Notes: generated by a model from the sequence alone, not told the origin. 64,000 nucleotides of DNA from CAIQPV01 sp963719855 (GCA_963719855.1 CAVRDK010000001.1:62001-126000); one strand, 5' to 3'. Positions 1 to 9,108 are shown, numbered from the stretch's first letter. A program made the numbers and translations.

Positions 1-747
1 CAAGAGCAGTCAACCTCACACATGGCGGCGGCTATGGAAGAATTGACCGTCAGTATTGCAGAAGTGGCCTCGCAGAGCCGTGATGCCGAGCAGACCTCAC
101 GCGCGGTTAGCGAGTTGTCTTCGGCGGGAGGCCAAGCTATCGCACATTCTTCCAGCGAGGTCGTATCTTTGGCGCGGGCGATTAGCGAAGTTTCCCAACT
201 GATGAATCAGCTGGCGCAACGTTCAACCGAAGTCGGTCAATCCACTGGCCTGATCAGGGAGATTTCCGACCAGACCAATTTGCTTGCGCTAAACGCCGCT
301 ATCGAAGCGGCTCGGGCGGGTGAGCAGGGACGCGGGTTTGCCGTGGTGGCAGATGAAGTGCGGAAGCTGGCGCAGCGGGCACGCACCTCGGCCGACGAAA
401 TCACCCATACGGTTGACACCATTCAGAACGAAATACGACAAGCCGTTATTCACATGGCATCGGCCAGTGGACAAGCACAGGAAAGTGCGGCACATGCCAA
501 CGGGGCCACGGAGGCACTGACCAAAATCAACGAGCAGGCGGTGGTCGCACTGGACAGCGTGCATCAGATTGCGGCTGTTGCCCAGCAGCAAAGCGCGAAC
601 AGCGCGGATCTTGCGCGACACTTGGAGCAAATTGCCGCAAGCACACAACAGAACAGCCATGCCGCTAACGAAACCGCAGGGATGTCATCCCACCTTGCTT
701 CTTTGGCAAGCGGCATGCGCGGCGCATCGGCGGGTTTCCGGGGATAA
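1..747 (+). CDS. Methyl-accepting chemotaxis protein, C-terminal part (gene begins before the window)
   Basis: The reading frame is open from base 1, so the start and any sensor or HAMP domain lie outside. What is visible is the cytoplasmic MA signalling domain, a long antiparallel coiled coil that contacts CheA and CheW. The highly conserved hairpin tip, with QTNLLALNAAIEAARAGE followed by GRGFAVVADEVRKLA, lies at about codons 91-124. Alanine- and serine-rich heptads flank it on both sides. The protein ends in SAGFRG with no pentapeptide tether for CheR/CheB. The next gene follows after 23 bases and may be co-transcribed. Ligand and cellular location cannot be read from this fragment. Confidence 0.93.
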   Translation, partial: QEQSTSHMAAAMEELTVSIAEVASQSRDAEQTSRAVSELSSAGGQAIAHSSSEVVSLARAISEVSQLMNQLAQRSTEVGQSTGLIREISDQTNLLALNAAIEAARAGEQGRGFAVVADEVRKLAQRARTSADEITHTVDTIQNEIRQAVIHMASASGQAQESAAHANGATEALTKINEQAVVALDSVHQIAAVAQQQSANSADLARHLEQIAASTQQNSHAANETAGMSSHLASLASGMRGASAGFRG

Positions 748-770
748 CCTCAAAAAATAGGGAGATTTCT

Positions 771-1724
771 GTGGAAGGTTACGAATGGATATTTTTGCTG
801 GTCTTGGCCGCTATTGCCATCGGCATCGTTTATTTTACCAACCGGCACAGTTGGCAAAAGAACCAGTCGTTCCAACTGGAAGGCATCTGCGTCAACCGCT
901 TGGTCAAGCAGTTGCTGCTCGACTTGCAGCAGCATCGGGGAATGGTGAATGCCTTTCTGAGCGGCGATGGGTCGTTCAAGAAGAAAATTGAGCAAAAACA
1001 GACGGCAATCGGGCAGGATATAGCCCTTATTGACGCATTGCACGTCAAAAGGTTGATGACGGAAAAGCGCTGGGAAGACCTCCGCAACGCTTGGCAAGCC
1101 TTGCGTACGGAGGCATTGGCGCTGCCTGCGGAAGAGGGCTTTCGCCGCCATAGCGAGCTTATCCGCGCCGTGCTTTATTCGATGGGTGATATCGCCGAGC
1201 GCAGCCAGATCGTCGATAGGAGTGTTGCTGATTTCGCTTTGGTGGATGCCCTGTGGAGCAAGCTCCCTGCAGTTGCGGAGTGTTTGGGGCAGGCGCGCGG
1301 GATGGGGGCCAGTGTTGCGGCAAAGGGCTATTGTTCCAGCGTCACCCGCATCAAACTCCGTTTCCTGGAAGAGCGCATTAGAGAAACCATGATGTTGGTG
1401 AACAACGACCTAGTGCATGCCGATATTACTCAGGCTGTACCGTTCACACGGGCGTGGAAGGAAACCCACACAGCTATCCACGAATTTCTGACGTTGCTGA
1501 ATGAAAAAGTGATTGGTGCGGAACGTCCCACAATCGATGCAGAGCATTACTTCAACGTCGGCACTAAGGCCATGGATGCGGTGTTTCATGCTTTTGACCA
1601 AGCCTCCGCCGCCTTGGAAAGCGTATTGGTCGGAATGGGCGCGGCCTCTGCTCCTGAAAAAACTCATTCTTCTCCACCGTTACCGTTTGTTGCGAAACCT
1701 GCTGGGATTCAAGTCTCGATTTGA
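771..1724 (+). CDS. Membrane-anchored protein with a NIT-like helical sensor region
   Basis: 317 residues from a GTG start preceded by GGGAGA. Residues about 7-23 form one hydrophobic helix, so most of the protein should be held at the membrane. After it comes a helix-rich region beginning with LLLDLQQHRGMVNAFLSG, which resembles the 'LQxERG' start of nitrate/nitrite-sensing NIT domains seen in chemoreceptors and regulators. No output domain (kinase, HTH, GGDEF) is visible. Placement directly after a chemoreceptor gene, in the same direction, suggests an accessory sensory role. The NIT assignment is pattern-based and moderate; an uncharacterised helical protein is the alternative. Confidence 0.6.
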   Translation: MEGYEWIFLLVLAAIAIGIVYFTNRHSWQKNQSFQLEGICVNRLVKQLLLDLQQHRGMVNAFLSGDGSFKKKIEQKQTAIGQDIALIDALHVKRLMTEKRWEDLRNAWQALRTEALALPAEEGFRRHSELIRAVLYSMGDIAERSQIVDRSVADFALVDALWSKLPAVAECLGQARGMGASVAAKGYCSSVTRIKLRFLEERIRETMMLVNNDLVHADITQAVPFTRAWKETHTAIHEFLTLLNEKVIGAERPTIDAEHYFNVGTKAMDAVFHAFDQASAALESVLVGMGAASAPEKTHSSPPLPFVAKPAGIQVSI

Positions 1725-1858
1725 CGGGTAAGCTGAAAAATGGACACCAACGTTTTGTTAAGCTTGAAACTGAGGTGTAAAACGAAGGGCGGCAAGTGTC
1801 GCATCGACCAGTTGAGACCACTGCTATTAGCAGCCGTTGAGTTTCTCGTTTGCTCAGG

Positions 1859-2317
1859 TCACTTCAGACAAAACAGCTTACTTGGCGTTTCTAACGAATA
1901 GTATTTGAGTATTACACTAAAAGACGGTGAGCTCCATTGTTCAGGATTTGTTGTCGCCTTATAAGTCACTCCAGTTGCATCCTGAATATTTTGACGCAAA
2001 GCATCAGGAACGTCGACAAAAATGGCACCAATAAACACTGAGCTAGTATCCTCTTGGCTTACAAAAATCGAATCCAATTTTGACCCATACAAGATGCTCG
2101 ATACCTTCCACCAATATGCCCCACCTTCTACTTTATTCGGCTGCCCAAAATAAGTAGTCATGTAGTCGGTCAAGAAATATCTGTCAATTTGATCTTGGCA
2201 TAAAAGCGCTGACCCAATTGTGCTTGAGAAATGACTCGGCCCTGCTAAAGCGGGGAGGCTTCCTACTATTCCTGAGCAAAGCAAAGCAAAGGTTTGAAGC
2301 TGCCTTGTAATTTTCAC
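1859..2317 (-). CDS. Hypothetical secreted protein
   Basis: 152 residues. The N-terminus has a clear Sec signal peptide: basic MKITR, a hydrophobic core and a likely cleavage after PALA at about residue 25. The mature part carries three cysteines and a stretch reading YMTTYFGQPNKVEGGAYWWKV, but no family I recognise. It stands alone between the NIT-like gene and tRNA-Val. Its A+T content is somewhat higher than that of its neighbours. A periplasmic location is inferred from the signal peptide; the function is unknown. Confidence 0.6.
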   Translation of the reverse strand: MKITRQLQTFALLCSGIVGSLPALAGPSHFSSTIGSALLCQDQIDRYFLTDYMTTYFGQPNKVEGGAYWWKVSSILYGSKLDSIFVSQEDTSSVFIGAIFVDVPDALRQNIQDATGVTYKATTNPEQWSSPSFSVILKYYSLETPSKLFCLK

Positions 2318-2630
2318 CTTTGCTTTTCCTCTGGCTTCATTTATTACACCTCAAATTGTTCATCATGTGAATAATTAAGCACTGCCACTATTCCCTTGCA
2401 GAGAAGAGGGTGGTCGTATTCAAACTGAGGATGCTTCGGAATTCTAATTGGCACGGGGTAAGCAGAACTGTATCGCCGTTGAGGTTTTTTTGATAGTTGT
2501 TTGGGTGGCGATTTGACGGTTATGCCGCCATAAAGATATGCTAATTTATTGTATTTATATTGGATGTTTTACTTAAATCAATGAGCGCCACTGTATTAAT
2601 ACCAAAGCAAGCTATCGTAAGTGCTTGATT
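2318..2630. other. Intergenic stretch without a recognised gene
   Basis: About 310 bases between the start of the secreted-protein gene and tRNA-Val. It is A+T-rich, with stops in all frames. It presumably holds the promoter of the minus-strand secreted protein. I see no repeat or RNA gene in it. Confidence 0.5.
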
Positions 2631-2707
2631 TGGTAGGCGCGATTGGACTCGAACCAACGACCCCCACCATGTCAAGGTGGTGCTCTAACCAGCTGAGCTA
2701 CGCGCCT
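2631..2707 (-). tRNA. tRNA-Val (anticodon GAC)
   Basis: Read on the minus strand it folds as a full cloverleaf. The acceptor stem pairs AGGCGCG with CGCGCCT, followed by A and an encoded CCA. The D arm is TAGCTCAGCTGGTTAGAGCA, the anticodon stem CCACC/GGTGG encloses TTGACAT, and the T arm contains GGTTCGACTCC. Anticodon GAC reads valine codons GUC and GUU. Length is 77 nt including CCA. Confidence 0.95.
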
Positions 2708-3175
2708 GTAAAAGGCCGTGCATTGTAACCGAACTGCCGACTGGGTTCAAATTTTAGGGCACCTCGCCACTGCGGCAGCGTTCAGATAGTCTCAGGCATG
2801 ATAGAAATCAACCATACAAGTTGTTGCTCCATTGGATAATTTCGTGATCAAGTGGATTGAAGTCTTGTCGCTGGCGGCTACACAGAAAATCAATGCCTCA
2901 TTTGCGTATTCAACAAAGGTAAATAAATATAGCGGCTTTGATTTTGTAATGACTTACAGGCTGTATCCAGTCATTGATTCAGTCAGATATGATGTGATTG
3001 TCAGTGTTAAAAATGGTATAAGGTGCAACAGAGATGTGTTCTGAAACGGATGAGCAGATGGAGGGTGGCATCCAGACTGCTTCGCGTTTCAGCGAGCAGT
3101 ATTGTTTTCATGCCGGAAATTGGCATGTCTGGAAATATCAATGTTGAAAAATTATAGCCTACCCCGCAACTCCGC
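2708..3175. other. Intergenic stretch; one weak ORF, not called
   Basis: About 470 bases between tRNA-Val and the ferritin-like gene. A 70-residue ORF at 2832-3044 (+) starts with TTG, lacks a ribosome binding site and resembles nothing I know, so it is not called. Near 3109-3127 a 6-bp hairpin (CATGCC/GGCATG) sits downstream of the ferritin-like gene but lacks a T-tract on either strand. Confidence 0.4.
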
Positions 3176-3598
3176 CTATTTTAAAAGCGCATTGGCGATA
3201 TCGCGCTTGTGTTCTTCCTCCTGAATCAGGATATCCTCCAACACCCGCCGCAAGCCATATTCCTTGAGCGCCTCAGCTTGACCGATGCGCTTTTTGTAGC
3301 GGGTGATTGCGTTATCTTCGCCCCATAAGTCCTGTTTAAGCATCTCCAGACTATTCGGCGAAATTTCGCGCTTCTCTACCTTCACGGTAGGTACGCCGCC
3401 GAGAAAGTCGATCTGCTCGGACAGCATGACGGCATGTTGCATTTCTTCTTGCGCGTGGATCAGCAACTCCTTCTGTATAGAGTCGAATTGCGCGCCGTTA
3501 ATCGCCGCTGCATGCTGTACATACTGGACAGCGGCCGCGTATTCCCATTCCAGATCCTTGTTGAGTTCTACCAGCAGATTCTTCTTCGTGATTTTCAT
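3176..3598 (-). CDS. Ferritin-like (bacterioferritin-type) diiron protein
   Basis: 140 residues from an ATG preceded by AGGAGA. The open frame runs further upstream, but that extension is not ferritin-like. The protein is a four-helix bundle with a plausible diiron site: E17, an ExxH pair at E52/H55, E94, and a second ExxH at E127/H130. Family members bind, oxidise or store iron in the cytoplasm. At 140 residues it is a little shorter than heme-binding bacterioferritin (about 158), and no heme-ligand Met is obvious in the usual helix-2 position. It is therefore better called a ferritin-like domain protein than Bfr. A cyclic-nucleotide-binding gene lies just upstream on the same strand. Confidence 0.85.
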   Translation of the reverse strand: MKITKKNLLVELNKDLEWEYAAAVQYVQHAAAINGAQFDSIQKELLIHAQEEMQHAVMLSEQIDFLGGVPTVKVEKREISPNSLEMLKQDLWGEDNAITRYKKRIGQAEALKEYGLRRVLEDILIQEEEHKRDIANALLK

Positions 3599-3842
3599 TT
3601 TGCATCTCCTGTGGTTGAGAGAACGATTGTCCGATACTGTACATGGGCGGCATTGCTGAATTTTTCTGCTGCCGCATGGAAGGCGTATGTGACCGTTGGA
3701 TCGACTGGGACTTTCGGCATCAATTTGATCGCCTGAGCTTGGTCGCCAACAACAGCCGTTTTCTGATTCTACACGAGTGGCACTCCCAATCTGGGTTCCA
3801 AGGCGCTGCCTTTGTGTCACCAACGCTTGCTGGCGATATGGG

Positions 3843-4328
3843 TCAGTAGCGCCCGTGCTGCTTGCTGATATAGTTGGAAAGTTCCACGTATTGTATATTC
3901 ATGCGCCGCAATATCCCGTGTATCTCACGGAAAACAGCACGCATGACCAAGTATACGATTCTGGGTTGGGTATCAATCAGAGATTCAAAGCGATCCCGCC
4001 TTAGACTGAATATCTCCGTCGGGCCGACCGCTCGCAGTGTGGCGCTATGCTCCAAGCCATCGAGAAAACCAAGTTCTCCGGCCATATCCCGTTGCTTCAA
4101 TACGTGTAGCGTGATCACATCCCCATTCCCGCACTCCCGCGTTACAGCCACATTGCCGGACACAATTACATACAGTTCGTTGCCGACTTCGCCCTCACGG
4201 ATGAGAATGTCACCATCCTTCAGATTTATGACCTCCGCGAGTTCAGCAAGAGTAGCACTTTGTTCATCGGTCAATTCAACGGCTAGTGGCGAGAGTCGGA
4301 CGTTTTCATAGCATTTGGTTATGGACAT
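3843..4328 (-). CDS. Stand-alone cyclic nucleotide-binding domain protein
   Basis: 161 residues with a Crp/cNMP beta-roll: LREGEVG-like turns near residues 45-50 and a phosphate-binding cassette GELGFLDGLEHSATLRA at 84-100. The Arg that normally grips the cyclic phosphate (the R of RSA) is His here, so cAMP or c-di-GMP binding is uncertain. The C-terminal helix is short and there is no helix-turn-helix, so this is not a DNA-binding Crp/Fnr regulator. Such single-domain proteins usually act through a partner. It lies about 240 bases upstream of the ferritin-like gene on the same strand; co-regulation with it is a guess from position. Confidence 0.8.
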   Translation of the reverse strand: MSITKCYENVRLSPLAVELTDEQSATLAELAEVINLKDGDILIREGEVGNELYVIVSGNVAVTRECGNGDVITLHVLKQRDMAGELGFLDGLEHSATLRAVGPTEIFSLRRDRFESLIDTQPRIVYLVMRAVFREIHGILRRMNIQYVELSNYISKQHGRY

Positions 4329-4867
4329 GGATCACCCCTATAATTAGTCAATCGTGCGATTGCTTATGTGCGAAGGTATTCAAACATGAAATCAATGCAT
4401 TAATGTGTTGGGTCACAATCACCTTCCCCCGCAAATTATGCGCGTAGTATACCAAACTCGTTCCATATAAAATACATGAAATTGTTGCTGGTCACGCTAC
4501 TGAATCAATACAAAGTGGACATATTTTGGTTACTTGGATGCATTATCATTTTTAATAATGTTTTTCTCCAAGGTCGTCTATCTAAAACGTCATATGGCAT
4601 CGAAGTTAAAGATTATTCAGACAGAATCGTAACTTATTGTGAGTAAAATGAATATCAAAATAAAGAAGCGTTGAATAAATCCTGTTTTTTTTGGGGAATG
4701 GCATCACGCAACCATTCGAATTTGCAAGACGCTCAAACCACTTATTCAGCGTTTCCTTAAGCAAATTAATTCTAGGCGGTATGTTTGTAATTTCTCTCTC
4801 ACTGACCAAGCAAATCGCTCGCATTCATGGAACTGGGAAAGCCAGTTCCAGTTAACCAAAGGAAGAT
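4329..4867. other. Intergenic stretch without a recognised gene
   Basis: About 540 A+T-rich bases between two divergent genes, so it should hold promoters in both directions. A 72-codon ORF at 4606-4824 (-) lacks a family match and a credible start and is not called. I see no RNA gene or repeat. Confidence 0.5.
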
Positions 4868-5314
4868 ATGATGAAACAAATTATTGCAAGAATAGTGGTA
4901 GGTACCTTGATGGTAGCTTCGTTGCCAGCACTTGCAGAACATAGGGAAGGAAGACATTGGGAGGGCCGTGAAATTCACAGGTTTGGTGAGCGTGATCTGG
5001 AAATTTGGCGAGGAGGTCATTGGTTTCATGGCCGTCATGATGGACGGCGTGGATATTGGTGGGTTGCTGCTGGTATATGGTATTTCTACCCTTCGCCAGT
5101 TTACCCATATCCCGATCCCTACACGCCACCAGTCATGGTAATAAATCAGCAGCCTCCCGTGATGGTAGCGCCACCGGCTCCGGCTCCGGCTCAGCAGCCG
5201 GCACAGTCCTGGTATTACTGTAATTCGGCAAAAGGTTATTATCCTTATATACCAAGTTGCCCGGAAGGATGGAAGTCAGTGCCGGCCCAACCTCCTCAAG
5301 CTGCACCACATTAG
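4868..5314 (+). CDS. Secreted proline-rich hypothetical protein
   Basis: 148 residues; an AAGGAAG ribosome binding site precedes two tandem ATGs and the second gives better spacing. A signal peptide (MKQIIARIVVGTLMVASLPALA) predicts export. The mature protein starts Arg/His/Trp/Gly-rich (HREGRHWEGREIHRFGE, WRGGHWFHGRHDGRRGYWW). It passes into a Pro-rich hinge (PAPAPAQQPAQ) and ends with the module YYCNSAKGYYPYIPSCPEGW. That two-Cys C-terminal module recurs in small envelope proteins of betaproteobacteria. The function is unknown. The next gene (Gly-zipper lipoprotein) is on the same strand 90 bases on. Confidence 0.75.
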   Translation: MMKQIIARIVVGTLMVASLPALAEHREGRHWEGREIHRFGERDLEIWRGGHWFHGRHDGRRGYWWVAAGIWYFYPSPVYPYPDPYTPPVMVINQQPPVMVAPPAPAPAQQPAQSWYYCNSAKGYYPYIPSCPEGWKSVPAQPPQAAPH

Positions 5315-5403
5315 GATTGCCATGCATAACTTGAGTAGATCAGACAGGGTACGTGTCATATACGCATCTGCTTTTTGCTTAACAACTGTTAGGGGATGAA
5401 GCC

Positions 5404-5919
5404 ATGAGACATTCTATTTTTTCGGTAGCGTTCTTGGGGGTTCTTGCGGGATGTGCAAGTATTCCGAATGGCCCCAGTGTTGCGGTGATGCCGGCACCGG
5501 GTAAATCATTTGAACAATTTAATGCCGAAGATAATGTGTGCAGGCAATTTGCACAAAATTCCATCGGAACATCGGCCAGCCAATCTGCAACAGATGCGGA
5601 AGTAAAAAGTATTGCAGTGGGCACGGCAATAGGGGCGGCGGCCGGAGCTCTTGGAGGTGGGCACCAAGGCGCCGGGTCGGGCGCTGCCGTCGGAATGTTT
5701 GGTGGTGCTGCAATTGGCTCAGGTGAAGCTCAGTATAGTGGGCGTGAAGCTCAGCGTCGGTATGATATTGCGTATGAGCAATGCATGTATGCAAAAGGAA
5801 ACCAGCTCCCTCAGGGTGGCTACTATCAGCCCAGAGTAATTTACTCTCAACCGCCTGTACCACCTGCACCAGCGCCATCTTACTATCCCCCACCACCTCC
5901 GCCGCCTTCAAGGCAATAA
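5404..5919 (+). CDS. Glycine-zipper lipoprotein
   Basis: 171 residues. The N-terminus is a lipoprotein signal ending in the lipobox LAGC (Cys16). Residues about 72-102 hold Gly/Ala repeats (GTAIGAAAGALGGG, GAAVGMFGGAAIGSG) typical of glycine-zipper membrane-insertion segments. The C-terminus is a polyproline tail (PPPPPPP). Proteins of this build sit in the outer membrane or periplasm with a structural or stress role; no precise function can be given. It follows another exported protein gene and is followed by a terminator hairpin at 5978-6010. Confidence 0.8.
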   Translation: MRHSIFSVAFLGVLAGCASIPNGPSVAVMPAPGKSFEQFNAEDNVCRQFAQNSIGTSASQSATDAEVKSIAVGTAIGAAAGALGGGHQGAGSGAAVGMFGGAAIGSGEAQYSGREAQRRYDIAYEQCMYAKGNQLPQGGYYQPRVIYSQPPVPPAPAPSYYPPPPPPPSRQ

Positions 5920-6289
5920 GTAAGCATCCCCCGGCAAAGCAGAGGGCTTTAGTTTATTCTAATGGGGTGGCAATAGACCGCTGGTGCTAGAGATAGTCCG
6001 GCGGTTTTTTCACGTCAAGCAATGTAAGCGTGTAAGAACTGTTGGTGCCAACAGCTTACAATTAAACTGTCATCACGTTTTTTGTTTCTACGCCGGGCCA
6101 TTGCCACTCCTTTTGTTATGGTGAGCAGACTACCAGTAATCCTGTACATAAACCATATGCCGATTTATCTATGCATTTGGTGGTAGTTGTTACATACGTG
6201 GCATTACAATGTACGTACTGAATAGGGCTACTACAATGCGTTGGCGGTTGAGTAAATAATATTGACTGGTTATATAGGAGATGTCATCC
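5920..6289. other. Intergenic stretch holding a terminator and promoter region
   Basis: About 370 bases between the lipoprotein and the next small acidic protein. Apart from the terminator hairpin near its start I see only A+T-rich sequence with stops in all frames. Confidence 0.5.
5978..6010 (+). terminator. Rho-independent terminator after the Gly-zipper lipoprotein
   Basis: CCGCTGG (5978-5984) pairs with CCGGCGG (5998-6004) through one G-U pair, with a 13-nt loop, followed directly by TTTTTT (6005-6010). It lies about 60 bases after the lipoprotein stop. Confidence 0.75.
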
Positions 6290-6709
6290 ATGAGTGATTA
6301 CCCAAGATTCGTGCTTAACCGGACGGTTATGATACTGGCATTCAAGCAGCCTTTTCTTGATTGGCTGAATGCTGCCGATCAAAATCCATTGTCCCTGACA
6401 TTGGAAATGTTACATATTGAGAACGACACCTTCCTGATTCCGCAATTCGACGATCCACATGATGCAGTGAAATGGGCAGAAGATCGCTGGCACTTTCTAT
6501 TCGATTCCATATTGTTTGATTGGGCTACGGATGAATCCATGTGGCCTGAAAATCGCTCACTTGAAATGTTTCTGGAGTGGTTCGATATTCACGTACATTC
6601 TGTGGTGTGGGATTTAGCCAGTGAGCCACTTTTGGTTGAAGACTGGGGGATTGATGATGAAGGTGTCGATTTTGAATACCTGGAAGATTCAAACCCGAAC
6701 CTTCATTAG
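6290..6709 (+). CDS. Conserved-looking acidic hypothetical protein
   Basis: 139 residues. The ATG at 6290 is chosen over 6281 because AGGAG lies at 6276-6280, at proper distance only for the later ATG. The protein is very acidic, rich in Trp, Asp and Glu (FDDPHDAVKWAEDRWHFLFD, then VEDWGIDDEGVDFEYLED at the end). It has no signal peptide or membrane helix, so it should be cytosolic. I do not recognise the family. A hairpin terminator follows within ten bases of the stop. Confidence 0.7.
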   Translation: MSDYPRFVLNRTVMILAFKQPFLDWLNAADQNPLSLTLEMLHIENDTFLIPQFDDPHDAVKWAEDRWHFLFDSILFDWATDESMWPENRSLEMFLEWFDIHVHSVVWDLASEPLLVEDWGIDDEGVDFEYLEDSNPNLH

Positions 6710-6714
6710 CAAAA

Positions 6715-6746
6715 AACCCGTTAGACATCAACGGGTTATTGCTTTT
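6715..6746 (+). terminator. Probable terminator hairpin
   Basis: AACCCGTT (6715-6722) and AACGGGTT (6730-6737) form a perfect 8-bp stem with a 7-nt loop just after the stop codon. The T-tract is imperfect (ATTGCTTTTT). Confidence 0.65.
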
Positions 6747-6839
6747 TGGCGGAGAGAGAGGGATTCGAACCCTCGGTAAGGCTATAAACCCTACGCTCCC
6801 TTAGCAGGGGAGTACCTTCGACCACTCGGCCATCTCTCC
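6747..6839 (-). tRNA. tRNA-Ser (anticodon GCT)
   Basis: Minus-strand class II tRNA of 93 nt with encoded CCA. The acceptor stem is GGAGAGA/TCTCTCC with G as discriminator base. The anticodon stem CTCCC/GGGAG encloses CTGCTAA. A long variable arm (cgtagggtttatagccttacc) precedes the T arm GGGTTCGAATCCC. Anticodon GCT reads AGC and AGU. It lies directly downstream of lysC. Confidence 0.96.
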
Positions 6840-6883
6840 GAAAGGCCGCGCAGGTTACCGTAAACCCGGCCAAAGGTCAAACG

Positions 6884-8119
6884 TTATACCGCTTCCTGAT
6901 CCAGATCGAATGCCTTGTGCAGCACACGCACAGCCAGTTCCATGTATTTCTCATCTATCACTACGGAAATTTTTATTTCCGAGGTGGATATCATCTGAAT
7001 GTTGATACCTTCTTCCGCCAGAGTGCGGAACATTTTGCTGGCAATGCCGACGTGAGAGCGCATGCCGACCCCGACCACCGATACCTTGGCAGTTCTGTTG
7101 TCGCCGATCACTTCGCGCGCGCCGATGTGTTGCTGCACCTGGCTCTTCAGGATATCCATCGCCCTGCCGAATTCGTTGCGGTGCACGGTGAAGGAAAAGT
7201 CGGTGGAGCCGTCTACGCTGACATTCTGGATGATCATGTCCACGTCAACATTGGCATCGCTCACCGGGCCGAGTATCTGGTATGCGATGCCGGGTTTGTC
7301 CGGCACGCCACGCACGGTGATCTTGGCTTCGTCGCGGTTGAATGCTATGCCTGAAATGATTGCCTGTTCCATTTTATTGTTTTCCTCGAAAGTAATCAGC
7401 GTGCCTTCGCCCGGATCGTCCAGGAACGATGACAGCACGCGCAATTTGACCTTGTATTTTCCGGCAAACTCGACCGCGCGGATTTGCAGCACCTTGGAGC
7501 CGAGGCTGGCCATTTCCAGCATTTCCTCGAAGGTGATGCTCTTCAGACGGCGCGCTTCCGGCACCAGACGCGGGTCGGTGGTATAGACCCCGTCTACGTC
7601 AGTGTAAATCTGGCATTCGTCGGCGCGTAGCGCAGCAGCAATCGCCACACCTGTCGTATCCGATCCGCCGCGCCCCAGCGTGGTGATATTGCCATCTTCG
7701 TCCATCCCCTGAAAACCTGCCACCACCACCACGTAATTATTAGCCAGATCGACGCGAATATTCTGCTCATCTATGCTGAGTATGCGTGCCTTGGTGAAGG
7801 CGCTATCTGTAAGAATCCTGACTTGCGCGCCGGTGTAGCTCTTGGCCTTCAATCCCAGTTCCATCAACGCCATGGACACCAAGCCGATGGTCACCTGCTC
7901 ACCGGTGGAAATCACCACATCGAGTTCGCGTGGGTCGGGTTGATCCTGGATTTTTTTCGCCAGCTCAATCAGCCGATTGGTTTCGCCGCTCATTGCGGAA
8001 ACCACCACCACGATCTGATGCCCCTGCGCTTTGAATCTGGCCACGCGCTGCGCCAGACTCTTGATGCGCTCCGGTGTGCCTACCGATGTGCCGCCGTATT
8101 TCTGAACAATCAATGCCAC
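6884..8119 (-). CDS. lysC: Aspartate kinase
   Basis: 411 residues; the GTG at 8119 gives the usual N-terminus VALIVQKYGGTSVGTPERI and the usual family length. It phosphorylates L-aspartate with ATP, the first step towards lysine, threonine, methionine and diaminopimelate. The kinase core runs to about residue 250, with KYGGTS at the nucleotide site, SAMSGETN, STGEQVT, and TLGRGGSDTT in the aspartate pocket. Two ACT regulatory domains follow (about 265-340 and 345-405), with GVPDKPGIA and GVGMRSHVGIA loops, so feedback inhibition by lysine and/or threonine is expected. It is monofunctional, with no homoserine dehydrogenase domain. tRNA-Ser lies just downstream. Confidence 0.96.
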   Translation of the reverse strand: MALIVQKYGGTSVGTPERIKSLAQRVARFKAQGHQIVVVVSAMSGETNRLIELAKKIQDQPDPRELDVVISTGEQVTIGLVSMALMELGLKAKSYTGAQVRILTDSAFTKARILSIDEQNIRVDLANNYVVVVAGFQGMDEDGNITTLGRGGSDTTGVAIAAALRADECQIYTDVDGVYTTDPRLVPEARRLKSITFEEMLEMASLGSKVLQIRAVEFAGKYKVKLRVLSSFLDDPGEGTLITFEENNKMEQAIISGIAFNRDEAKITVRGVPDKPGIAYQILGPVSDANVDVDMIIQNVSVDGSTDFSFTVHRNEFGRAMDILKSQVQQHIGAREVIGDNRTAKVSVVGVGMRSHVGIASKMFRTLAEEGINIQMISTSEIKISVVIDEKYMELAVRVLHKAFDLDQEAV

Positions 8120-8355
8120 GATACTTATACCTGTCTCACGAAACGGGCCGAATTCTACCTTAAGCGACCACAAAAATCGAGAATGCAGGCTCCATCTGAC
8201 GGCAGGGGTGACCTTCTCTCCTATCAGATATTCCTCATATCATTGTCCTCAATTGAAACACCCCCTATAATTCAGCCGCTTTGTTTTTACATGGTCGGGT
8301 GTTGGACGTATTCCATTCAGCCGCCCCGATTAACTACCCTAACTTATCCGGCCCA

Positions 8356-9108
8356 ATGCATATTCTGCTCAGCAACGACGATGGCTATTTTTCACCAGGC
8401 TTGGCCTGTCTTGCGGAAGCTATTTCCGCCATCGCGGATGTCGTGGTAGTGGCGCCGGAGCGCGACCGTAGCGGCGCGAGCAATTCTCTGACGCTGGATC
8501 GTCCGCTCAATCTGCGCCGTGCCGCCAGCGGTTTCTATTATGTGAATGGCACGCCGACCGACTGCGTGCATCTTGCCGTTACCGGCATGCTGGATACTCA
8601 GCCCGACATGGTGATTTCCGGCATCAACTCCGGCGCCAACATGGGCGACGACACGATTTATTCCGGCACGGTGGCAGCCGCCACTGAAGGATTTTTGCTG
8701 GGCATTCCGGCCATCGCCATATCGCTGGCGGGCAAGGAGTTGGCGCATTACGCCACGGCAGCGCGCGTGGCGGCGGATCTGGTGCGGCGTTTTGAGAAGA
8801 ATACCCATACCCATCCCTGGTTGTTGAACGTCAACGTGCCGGACATTCCCTACGAACAATTGCAAGGCATGGAAGTCACCCGTTTGGGCAAGCGTCACAA
8901 AGCCGAACCGGTAGTGAAGGCGGCCAACCCGCACGGCGAGACCGTGTACTGGGTCGGTGCGGCGGGCAAGGCTCAGGATGCGGGTGCAGGCACTGATTTT
9001 CATGCGATAGCCCATCAGTGCGTGTCGGTCACGCCGTTGCAAATAGACCTGACGCAATATAGTCAACTGGACGCAGTGCGTGGCTGGCTAACAGGTGGTG
9101 CAGCATGA
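8356..9108 (+). CDS. surE: 5'/3'-nucleotidase SurE
   Basis: 250 residues, starting at the ATG that gives MHILLSNDDG. SurE is a metal-dependent phosphatase that releases phosphate from nucleoside monophosphates in stationary-phase survival. The metal-binding NDDG motif is at 7-10, with PERDRSGASNSLT, NGTPTDCVHLA and SGINSGANMGDDTIYSGTVAAA following, all standard for the family. The open frame extends 25 codons upstream, but those residues are not SurE-like. The stop overlaps the pcm start (ATGA), so the two genes are translationally coupled. Gene order surE-pcm-nlpD is classical in proteobacteria. Confidence 0.96.
   Translation: MHILLSNDDGYFSPGLACLAEAISAIADVVVVAPERDRSGASNSLTLDRPLNLRRAASGFYYVNGTPTDCVHLAVTGMLDTQPDMVISGINSGANMGDDTIYSGTVAAATEGFLLGIPAIAISLAGKELAHYATAARVAADLVRRFEKNTHTHPWLLNVNVPDIPYEQLQGMEVTRLGKRHKAEPVVKAANPHGETVYWVGAAGKAQDAGAGTDFHAIAHQCVSVTPLQIDLTQYSQLDAVRGWLTGGAA

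Noticed and set aside
2832..3044. 70-codon frame after tRNA-Val
   Set aside because: TTG start, no ribosome binding site, no recognisable protein pattern.
4606..4824. 72-codon minus-strand frame in an A+T-rich gap
   Set aside because: No family likeness and no credible start; expected by chance in this composition.
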